Shown here: in pieces, positions 1-5,034 of the stretch
Layout: every line of letters starts with the position of its first letter
Position numbering within the stretch: the stretch's first letter is position 1
Origin: an uncultured Chloroflexota bacterium
Lineage (GTDB): Bacteria > Chloroflexota > Anaerolineae > Aggregatilineales > Phototrophicaceae
NCBI GenBank assembly: GCA_937927665.1
Contig: CALBRY010000489.1
Coordinates: 1 to 8,997 of the forward strand
DNA: 8,997 nt
Reading direction: 5' to 3'
Translations under genes and position numbers: made by a program
Notes under the pieces: model-generated
The model's database searches: none
Told to the model about the DNA's origin: nothing
What the model saw: the letters and a program-made list of their open reading frames with translations, nothing else

Positions 1-44
1 TAGAATGAGCAGCATCAGCATTATCAAGTGAAACCGGGGTTTAC

Positions 45-329
45 ATGGCAACCATGAGCAAAGACGAACAGCAGAAATTCGCACAGGAACTCGCAAACAT
101 GACCTTTAGCCGCGCCAGCGGTCGGCTGCGCCGGATGGATAACAAGAATAAAATGGCGTTTTTTCGCAATGCACAATCAGCGACCACCCTGCAAACTCGC
201 TATGCACTGCCGGGTCACGGCATCACCGTCACGTTGATCGAGCAGATGACCGAAAAAGCAACGGGACACGGCAGCACCTTTAAGCCGGAATTCCATCTCA
301 CACAAGTGATTGTCGAGTCGCTGGAGTAG
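45..329 (+). CDS. Small hypothetical protein upstream of bioY
   Basis: This is a 94-residue soluble protein that I do not recognise. It has a charged N-terminal helix (about residues 5-20), a basic patch SGRLRRMDNKNK (about 25-36), and a C-terminal part that looks like beta strands (GHGITVTLIEQ and FHLTQVIVE). It has no signal peptide, membrane segment or cysteine. The ATG at 45 is chosen because GGGG at 36-39 sits at usable spacing; the ATG at 54 (three codons in) is an alternative. The stop is 4 bases before the bioY start, and the bioY ribosome site (GGAG, 323-326) lies inside the last codons, so the two genes are probably cotranscribed and translationally coupled. That says little about function. 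Reality of the gene is likely; its role is unknown. Confidence 0.72.
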   Translation: MATMSKDEQQKFAQELANMTFSRASGRLRRMDNKNKMAFFRNAQSATTLQTRYALPGHGITVTLIEQMTEKATGHGSTFKPEFHLTQVIVESLE

Positions 330-333
330 CCGC

Positions 334-882
334 ATGCTTCGTACGCTTCCCGTAACACAGCGTTTCACACTTCCGGCGCGGCTGGCAGCGGTCGCGATTT
401 TTACGCTGCTAACCGTGCTTTCTGCCCGTGTACAGATCGAAATGCTTCCCGTCCCTTTCACCCTTCAGCCGCTCGTCGTGCTTTTTGCCGGGCTTGTCCT
501 CGGTGCACGCGATGGCGCGTTGAGCCAGATCGGTTATCTCTGGTTAATCGCGCTCAATCTGCCGGTTGATGCGCGTGGTTTGGGCGCGGCAGCGTTTGCC
601 AGTCCCACCGCCGGATTTTTGATCGGTTTTGTGGCGGCAGCATGGACGGCGGGAGTCTTGGCGCAGCGCGGCGGTGATAAGCTGTGGGTGCGCTGGTTAG
701 CAGGAGTGGCGGCACTCGTCGTCTTATATGCGTTTGGCGGCGCATGGCTGCTCGTGATCGGGCGTACTCCACAGATCATCCTCGATAATGTGATTCGTCC
801 GCTGTTCGGGTTGGACTTGATCAAGGCGTTCATCGCGGCAGGACTCGCCGAGAGTGGACGTGCGCTGATCACGCGGCTGTAA
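334..882 (+). CDS. bioY: BioY family biotin transporter (ECF S component)
   Basis: BioY is the membrane-embedded, substrate-binding S component of an energy-coupling-factor transporter and takes up biotin, either with the EcfA/EcfA'/EcfT module or with low activity alone. The 182-residue length matches the family. About six hydrophobic segments are visible. The conserved N-terminal block PVPFTLQPLVVLFAGLVLG (residues 39-57) runs into ARDGALSQIGYLWLI, followed by PTAGFLIGF (91-99) and the C-terminal DLIKAFIAAGLAESGRAL block (161-178). The ATG at 334 is chosen over an in-frame TTG at 310: GGAG at 323-326 gives a 7-base spacing, and 334 lies just after the preceding stop. No ATPase or EcfT gene is in the window, so a shared module elsewhere is expected. 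A terminator follows at 905-929. Confidence 0.93.
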   Translation: MLRTLPVTQRFTLPARLAAVAIFTLLTVLSARVQIEMLPVPFTLQPLVVLFAGLVLGARDGALSQIGYLWLIALNLPVDARGLGAAAFASPTAGFLIGFVAAAWTAGVLAQRGGDKLWVRWLAGVAALVVLYAFGGAWLLVIGRTPQIILDNVIRPLFGLDLIKAFIAAGLAESGRALITRL

Positions 883-904
883 ATAAGCAGCAGCGTAACA
901 TCCG

Positions 905-929
905 AAGGGTGGCGAAAGCCGCCCTTTTT
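905..929 (+). terminator. Rho-independent terminator after bioY
   Basis: The arms AAGGGTGGC (905-913) and GCCGCCCTT (918-926) form a 9-bp stem with one T-G wobble and a GAAA loop. The run of T at 925-929 continues as GTTT. It lies 23 bases after the bioY stop and separates the two-gene unit from the serine hydrolase gene. Confidence 0.85.
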
Positions 930-938
930 GTTTGCTCC

Positions 939-968
939 GCAACAACTCGAAACACCCGTGCGTATAAC
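939..968 (+). promoter_or_regulatory. Possible promoter of the serine hydrolase gene
   Basis: TATAAC (963-968) matches five of six bases of a sigma-70 -10 box. GCAACA (939-944) lies 18 bases upstream as a weak -35. The site is between the bioY terminator and the gene start at 1002, where a promoter is needed. The -35 match is poor, so the call is tentative. Confidence 0.35.
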
Positions 969-1001
969 CCATAGTGCTTGATGCTGCGGAAGGAAAAACT
1001 T

Positions 1002-2378
1002 GTGAAGCAGTTCTTTGCTGTTTTTATCGTTCTATTTCTCGCATTCCCCGTTTTCGCTCAAGAAACCACCGTCGATCTCACGCCGCTAACGGAGGTGATC
1101 GAAGCGCAGTTGACCGAACAGCGCACACCGGGTTTAGGGATCGCAATCATTCTCAATGGGGATGTGATTCTCAGCGAAGGATTTGGGGTTCGCTCGCTTG
1201 AAACAAACGATCCGGTTACTGCCGATACCCTGTTTCGTATCGGCTCAACCACCAAGCCGCTGACCACGATCGGCTTAATGCTGCTGGTCGAAGACGGCTT
1301 GATTGATTTGGATGCACCCGTTTCGAGTTATGTGCCGGAGTTTACCGTGAGTGATGCGATCACGGTGCGACATTTGCTCTCGCATACATCCGGGATGAGC
1401 GATTACGCCGATCCATTCGGGCGAACCGATGCCACCGCGCTGAGTGATTACATCGCCAGTTTGGATCAACGCGCCCTTTTCGCGCAGCCCGGCGAAGCCC
1501 TGAGCTACTCCAATCCCGGCTTTGATACGCTTGGGCGCATCATCGAAGTGGTGAGCGGTCAAACGTACGCGGATTACATGGCGGATGTCGTGTTTCCGGC
1601 GCTGGGCATGGAGCGCAGCACCCTTCTTTCGAATGTCGCCATGACCTACCCGCTGGCGATCGGTCATTCCCGGAATGTGATGGCGATTGATCCCGTGCGC
1701 CCGATGCCGGATAACGCCGCCGAATATCCAGCGGGATTCGTCTACTCATCGCCTAACGATCTGCTCCAGCTTGCCCAGTTTGTCATCAATGCCGGGGTGG
1801 TCGATGGCGAAACCGTCCTCAGCGAAGCACTCGCTCGCGAAATGCAGTCGCCCGTTGCCCGGATCGCAAGTGATGGATACGGCTTAGGCTTGTTTGTGAG
1901 CGATTACCGGGGTGCGGTGTTAGTCGGTCACGATGGCGCAATCAACGGCTATGCGTCGTTCTTTAATACGCTGCCCGAATACGGTTTAGGGGTGATCGTG
2001 CTGGCAAATGCCGGTTGGTTTAATCCAACGCCCATCTTTGACGCGGCGGTTGATCTGCTGATCGATCTGCCCGCACTCGAAGCCGCGCCGCCGCCTGAAC
2101 TTACCGCCGAAGCTCTAGAGGAATACACCGGAACTTATGAAGCGCAGGATGTTTATGGCGCAGTTTCCACTGTGATCACGGTGAGCGTTGAAGAAGGCGC
2201 GTTGATCGCGCATGTGACAGGTCAGCCGACGCTGAGCCTGATCCCGGCTGCGACCGATCTTTTCGAGATTTACGTCAGCGATCTCAAGTTGGGGACTCAG
2301 GTCTTCTTCCAGCGCAACAGCGCGGGCGAAGTTGCGTTTATCAATGTGGGATTCCGCTCCGGTGCGCGTGACGACTAG
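1002..2378 (+). CDS. Secreted serine hydrolase, beta-lactamase class C / PBP4* family
   Basis: This is a 458-residue exported serine hydrolase of the beta-lactamase class C fold (Pfam Beta-lactamase; esterase, D-aminopeptidase and PBP-like members). The N-terminus is a signal peptide: Lys2, a hydrophobic core FFAVFIVLFLAFPVF, and likely cleavage after FA at residue 19. The three family motifs are present: S82-T-T-K85 (nucleophile and general base), Y169-S-N171, and H310-D-G312, which replaces the KTG box of true beta-lactamases. Residues about 370-458 form an extra beta-rich C-terminal domain (EYTGTYEA...), as in many such hydrolases. The GTG at 1002 is preferred because AAGGA (990-994) lies 7 bases upstream; ATG 981 is in frame but has no ribosome site. 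The substrate cannot be read from sequence, and the HDG motif argues against a dedicated antibiotic-resistance enzyme. Confidence 0.9.
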   Translation: MKQFFAVFIVLFLAFPVFAQETTVDLTPLTEVIEAQLTEQRTPGLGIAIILNGDVILSEGFGVRSLETNDPVTADTLFRIGSTTKPLTTIGLMLLVEDGLIDLDAPVSSYVPEFTVSDAITVRHLLSHTSGMSDYADPFGRTDATALSDYIASLDQRALFAQPGEALSYSNPGFDTLGRIIEVVSGQTYADYMADVVFPALGMERSTLLSNVAMTYPLAIGHSRNVMAIDPVRPMPDNAAEYPAGFVYSSPNDLLQLAQFVINAGVVDGETVLSEALAREMQSPVARIASDGYGLGLFVSDYRGAVLVGHDGAINGYASFFNTLPEYGLGVIVLANAGWFNPTPIFDAAVDLLIDLPALEAAPPPELTAEALEEYTGTYEAQDVYGAVSTVITVSVEEGALIAHVTGQPTLSLIPAATDLFEIYVSDLKLGTQVFFQRNSAGEVAFINVGFRSGARDD

Positions 2379-2379
2379 A

Positions 2380-2420
2380 GGAGGGATAGGGGATTGGCAC
2401 GCCAATCCCCTAGAACACGC
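2380..2420. repeat. Palindromic element, copy 1
   Basis: The arms TAGGGGATTGGC (2387-2398) and GCCAATCCCCTA (2401-2412) form a perfect 12-bp inverted repeat around two bases. The element lies between the convergent serine hydrolase and GlsB-like genes, so it could act as a bidirectional transcription stop, but there is no T tract on either side. Its left flank GGAGGGATAGG and right flank AACACGC recur around a second hairpin at 2905-2937, which suggests a dispersed repeat family rather than a simple terminator. Confidence 0.7.
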
Positions 2421-2438
2421 CTGAATCGAGGGGAATCT

Positions 2439-2795
2439 TTACCGGAACCGCCGCCCAAACAGCGCGATTAACAGCAGCAGCAGCAGCACTGCGCCGACGA
2501 ATGACGCCAGCAGATCGTAGTAGCGCAGCATAACCCCATCCGCCAGCGCCCCAGTCGCTTGAATGCCGAGCAGCGAGAACAAGAAATAGCCCACGACCGC
2601 GCCGACGATACCGACTGCAAGGCTGGCAAGGAATCCACCGCGCCCACGAATGACCAAGCTGGCGAAGAAACCAGCGATCAAGCCGACGATCAGCATGGTA
2701 ATGATAGTATTCGGTACGATGGTGACAGTTACCGGTTGATCCATCGGGGATGGTGTTTGCAGCACCGGCATCAAACGCAGCACTTGCTCAATCAT
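2439..2795 (-). CDS. GlsB/YeaQ/YmgE family membrane protein
   Basis: This is a small integral membrane protein of the transglycosylase-associated (GlsB/YeaQ/YmgE) family, often linked to general stress but biochemically undefined. Three membrane segments are visible at about residues 28-48, 55-77 and 93-113. The glycine-rich second segment AVGIVGAVVGYFLFSLLGI is the family hallmark, and IRGRGGF (49-55) forms the usual basic loop before it. The C-terminus is basic (GRRFR). At 118 residues it is longer than typical members of about 80-90, because of an N-terminal extension of about 27 residues with several prolines. The ATG at 2795 has AAAGGG 7 bases upstream, and no in-frame start lies further upstream before a stop. 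The gene stands alone between two palindromic elements and is convergent with the serine hydrolase gene. Confidence 0.82.
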   Translation of the reverse strand: MIEQVLRLMPVLQTPSPMDQPVTVTIVPNTIITMLIVGLIAGFFASLVIRGRGGFLASLAVGIVGAVVGYFLFSLLGIQATGALADGVMLRYYDLLASFVGAVLLLLLLIALFGRRFR

Positions 2796-2799
2796 GAGT

Positions 2800-2844
2800 T
2801 CACCCTTTCTGAGTTTTCGCCATGTTGATTGGCGTTCTCCACAT
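2800..2844 (-). CDS. Possible 14-codon leader ORF before the GlsB-like gene
   Basis: On the minus strand, ATG at 2844 opens a 14-codon frame (MWRTPINMAKTQKG) ending at TGA 2802-2800, which is 4 bases before the membrane-protein start. A near-perfect Shine-Dalgarno sequence GGAGGAG (complement of 2855-2861) lies 10 bases upstream. It is the strongest ribosome site in the window, yet the larger gene cannot use it because a stop intervenes in that frame. The placement resembles a translationally coupled leader peptide. Such a short frame could arise by chance, and the purine-rich run may have another role. Confidence 0.25.
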   Translation of the reverse strand: MWRTPINMAKTQKG

Positions 2845-2868
2845 TAATCTGATTCTCCTCCGAGAACC

Positions 2869-2898
2869 ACCCCACCCGCAAGGGTGATATGGTGGGGT
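2869..2898. repeat. Inverted repeat in the fabI-glsB-like spacer
   Basis: ACCCCACC (2869-2876) pairs with GGTGGGGT (2891-2898) across a 14-base loop. A competing inner hairpin, CACCC-GCAA-GGGTG (2873-2886), uses part of the same sequence. It lies downstream of fabI and upstream of the membrane-protein gene, on the minus strand. It could help end the fabI transcript, but no T run follows. Confidence 0.45.
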
Positions 2899-2904
2899 TA
2901 AAGG

Positions 2905-2937
2905 GGAGGGACAGGCGGATTGCCTGCCCCAACACGC
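2905..2937. repeat. Palindromic element, copy 2
   Basis: GGGACAGGC (2908-2916) pairs with GCCTGCCCC (2922-2930) with one A-C mismatch and a 5-base loop. The flanks GGAGGGACAGG (2905-2915) and AACACGC (2931-2937) closely match those of the element at 2380-2420, while the centre differs. It sits 10 bases beyond the fabI stop, where it may act as a transcript end or stabilising hairpin. There is no T tract. Confidence 0.65.
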
Positions 2938-2947
2938 GTACGAGCGA

Positions 2948-3754
2948 TCAGCCGCCCGTGATGCCGCGTACCTCGTCCTCGGTGACGGTCATGCCGAGAA
3001 TATTGAAACCGGAATCGACATACAGGACTTCACCTGTGATCGACGATCCCATATCGGACGCGAGGAACAGCGCCGCATTCCCGACATCTTCCTGACTTAC
3101 ATTTTTACGCAGCGGCGAAACCGTCTCGTTGTATTTGAGCATAGTCCGCAGCCCCGGTACGCCCGCACCCGCCAGCGTTTTGATCGGTCCGGCGCTGATC
3201 GCATTGACGCGAATACCTTTCGGTCCCAGATCGTTCGCCAGATAGCGCGTAATCGATTCCAGCGCCGATTTTGCAATCGCCATGACATGATAACCCGGCA
3301 TGACTTTTTCGGCGGCGTAGTAGGTCATGCTCAGGATCGTGCCGCCGTTGGGCATCAACGGTTCGGCGCGCTTCGCCATGGCGATCAAGCTGTAGGCGCT
3401 CACATCGAGCGACAGCTTGAAGCCTTCGCGGGAAATATCGACAAAGCGCCCGCTCAGCTCTTCACGCGGCGCAAACGCGATCGAATGCACAAGCACATCG
3501 ACGCGCCCATAGCGTGCCTTCACCTTTTCAAAAATGGCATCCAAATCTTCATCTTTGGTCACATCGCATTCTTCGACGAAATCGCATCCGATTTCCTGTG
3601 CCAGCGGAAAAACGCGCTTCTCCAGCACTTCGCCCGCATAGCTGAGGGCGATCGTTGCACCCTGCTCATGCAGTTTCTGGGTGATCCCCCAAGCGATTGA
3701 GTTCTTGTTGGCGACTCCAAAAATGAGCGCCACCTTGCCATCCATCATTCCCAT
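2948..3754 (-). CDS. fabI: Enoyl-[acyl-carrier-protein] reductase FabI
   Basis: FabI catalyses the last reduction of each fatty-acid elongation cycle, trans-2-enoyl-ACP to acyl-ACP using NAD(P)H, in the cytoplasm. The 268-residue length is typical. The divergent SDR nucleotide motif G13-V-A-N-K-N-S-I-A-W-G23 is diagnostic of FabI. The ECDVTKD block (62-68), the HSIAFAP block (90-96) and the catalytic Y145, Y155-x6-K162 set in MTYYAAEKVMPGYHVMAIAK are intact, followed by KGIRVNAISAGPIKTLAG and the C-terminal GEVLYVDSGFNILGM. The ATG at 3754 has AAGGA 9 bases upstream; the ATGs two and three codons downstream are less likely. It is transcribed alone, divergently from the hydroxyacid dehydrogenase, with two hairpins downstream. 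No other fab gene is adjacent. Confidence 0.96.
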   Translation of the reverse strand: MGMMDGKVALIFGVANKNSIAWGITQKLHEQGATIALSYAGEVLEKRVFPLAQEIGCDFVEECDVTKDEDLDAIFEKVKARYGRVDVLVHSIAFAPREELSGRFVDISREGFKLSLDVSAYSLIAMAKRAEPLMPNGGTILSMTYYAAEKVMPGYHVMAIAKSALESITRYLANDLGPKGIRVNAISAGPIKTLAGAGVPGLRTMLKYNETVSPLRKNVSQEDVGNAALFLASDMGSSITGEVLYVDSGFNILGMTVTEDEVRGITGG

Positions 3755-3827
3755 CGTGGTTTGTCCTTCGCGTGCGTTTACCGCGGAAACTTTCTCGCTA
3801 TATGTAACACGCCCGGCGGCGTGCCGC

Positions 3828-3865
3828 TACGCGATCCGCGTTGCATCGGTGCGATGGATCGCGTA
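3828..3865. promoter_or_regulatory. Inverted repeat in the divergent fabI / dehydrogenase spacer
   Basis: TACGCGATCC (3828-3837) and GGATCGCGTA (3856-3865) form a perfect 10-bp inverted repeat separated by 18 bases. It lies between divergent start codons at 3754 and 3911, the usual place for an operator. The spacer contains TTGCAT and the right arm runs into TAACAT, so the repeat overlaps the possible plus-strand promoter. It could bind a dimeric regulator or form an RNA hairpin. No known operator consensus is recognised. Confidence 0.4.
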
Positions 3866-3869
3866 ACAT
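3841..3869 (+). promoter_or_regulatory. Weak candidate promoter of the hydroxyacid dehydrogenase
   Basis: TTGCAT (3841-3846) and TAACAT (3864-3869) are spaced by exactly 17 bases, the sigma-70 optimum, and would start transcription about 35 bases before the ATG at 3911. The hexamers match consensus at only 3 and 4 of 6 positions, so spacing and location are the main support. Confidence 0.25.
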
Positions 3870-3910
3870 CGGGCAAAATGGGTACAAAATCAGAATAGAG
3901 ATGAGTCTGC

Positions 3911-4930
3911 ATGTCTGAAGCAGTCGAACCGATTCATGTCCTTGTGGCAATGGATTTCAGCGATGCCATCATGGAGCGCATCCGTGAAGTTTCCCCCCGT
4001 CTGAAAGTTGAGCGGCATTATCCTAATGTGCCGGAACGCGCTTATGCCGAGGCGGAAATTTTGTACAGTCTCCGGCACTTCCCATCGCCAGTGCAATCTC
4101 CGCGTTTACGCTGGATTCAACTGCATACAGCAGGTGTTGATCATGCTGCAAAAGAACCGATCATCGCGGCGGAAGATGTTGAAGTAACAACGACGAGCGG
4201 TATTCACGCGATTGTGATGTCAGAATATTGTCTGATGATGATTACCGCATTCAATTATCAACTGCTGACTATGCAAGCGCTCCAGCGCCGCGCAGAATGG
4301 ACGCCGGATCGTCACAAGATTTTTGCGCCGCGTGAACTGCGCGGGCAGACTTTGGGTATTGTTGGCTATGGGGCGATTGGGCGCGAATTAGCGCGCATCG
4401 CTGACGCGATGGGTATGAAAGTTCTGGCGATCAAGCGGGATGTTAAACATCCGGCGGAAATTGACCGCTGGCGCGAAGCAGGCACAGGCGACCCCGAAGG
4501 CGAAATCCCGACGCGCCTCTACCCGCCGGAAGCGATCGCGTCGATGGCGGCGCTGTGCGATTATCTGGTCATTGCTGCGCCGATCACCGACAGCAGCCGC
4601 CATTTGATCGATGAACATGTTTTGAAGGGCATGAAAAAGACGGCTGTCTTGATCAATGTGGCGCGGGGGAGTCTGGTTGACGAAGCGGCGCTGATCTCCG
4701 CACTTGCCGCAGAGCGACTCGGCGGCGCGGCGCTGGATGTTTTCGAAGAAGAACCGCTCCCATCAACAAGCCCGCTGTGGAATCTGGATAATGTGATCAT
4801 CAGTCCGCATGTAGCGGGTCACAGCGGGCGGTATCACGAAAAAGCGGCGCAAGTATTCATTGATAACCTGACGCGCTATCTTGCCAAAGAGCCGCTGCTC
4901 AACCGGTTTGAGCGTACCAGAGGGTATTAA
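3911..4930 (+). CDS. D-2-hydroxyacid dehydrogenase family protein
   Basis: This is an NAD(P)-dependent oxidoreductase of the D-isomer-specific 2-hydroxyacid dehydrogenase family (relatives: phosphoglycerate dehydrogenase, glyoxylate/hydroxypyruvate reductase), which interconverts 2-keto and D-2-hydroxy acids. The 339 residues show a split catalytic domain (about 1-105 and 305-339) around a Rossmann domain with GIVGYGAIGRELA (149-161, GxGxxG at 152-157). The catalytic set is intact: R252 in NVARGSLVDE, E281 in DVFEEEPLP and H300 in SPHVAGH. A stretch at about 178-210 (KHPAEIDRWREAGTGDPEG and onward) appears longer than in minimal members. There is no ACT or other regulatory domain, so it is not a classical full-length SerA. 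The ATG at 3911 is preceded only by a weak GAG-rich site. The substrate is not assignable. Confidence 0.9.
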   Translation: MSEAVEPIHVLVAMDFSDAIMERIREVSPRLKVERHYPNVPERAYAEAEILYSLRHFPSPVQSPRLRWIQLHTAGVDHAAKEPIIAAEDVEVTTTSGIHAIVMSEYCLMMITAFNYQLLTMQALQRRAEWTPDRHKIFAPRELRGQTLGIVGYGAIGRELARIADAMGMKVLAIKRDVKHPAEIDRWREAGTGDPEGEIPTRLYPPEAIASMAALCDYLVIAAPITDSSRHLIDEHVLKGMKKTAVLINVARGSLVDEAALISALAAERLGGAALDVFEEEPLPSTSPLWNLDNVIISPHVAGHSGRYHEKAAQVFIDNLTRYLAKEPLLNRFERTRGY

Positions 4931-4955
4931 ACCTCAGGATCACGCCTCAATTGAA

Positions 4956-4970
4956 CATCGCGCCGCGATG
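4956..4970. promoter_or_regulatory. 15-bp palindrome upstream of the S9 peptidase gene
   Basis: CATCGCG (4956-4962) and CGCGATG (4964-4970) form a perfect 7-bp inverted repeat around a single central C. It lies in the 104-base gap between the dehydrogenase and the peptidase. It overlaps the end of a possible -35 (TTGAAC, 4951-4956) that has TATTGA (4975-4980) 18 bases on. The compact symmetry resembles a protein operator more than a terminator, since no T run follows and the loop would be very tight. GC-rich palindromes of this size can occur by chance. Confidence 0.3.
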
Positions 4971-5034
4971 CGCGTATTGATCACTGTAGGTAATTTGACC
5001 ATTTGATTCTTGTTGAAAGCCGAAAGGACGATGT

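Noticed and set aside
31..42. AAACC-GG-GGTTT palindrome as a biotin-repressor (BirA) operator
   Set aside because: The arms are only 5 bp and do not fit the long BirA site; it overlaps the ribosome site of the first gene and is probably chance.
310..333. Upstream in-frame TTG start for bioY
   Set aside because: It would overlap the preceding gene, has no clear ribosome site, and adds residues not expected of BioY; ATG 334 has GGAG at good spacing.
978..1001. Upstream starts (TTG 978, ATG 981) for the serine hydrolase
   Set aside because: No Shine-Dalgarno sequence precedes them, whereas AAGGA lies 7 bases before GTG 1002 and the resulting N-terminus is a compact signal peptide. ATG 981 remains possible.
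1002..2378. Antibiotic-resistance beta-lactamase
   Set aside because: The SxxK and YxN motifs are shared by the whole serine hydrolase family; the third motif is HDG rather than KTG, and a C-terminal extra domain is present, which points to an esterase or peptidase-like role.
3901..3918. Five-codon ORF (MSLHV) overlapping the dehydrogenase start
   Set aside because: Too short, with no distinct ribosome site; overlaps of this kind are common by chance.
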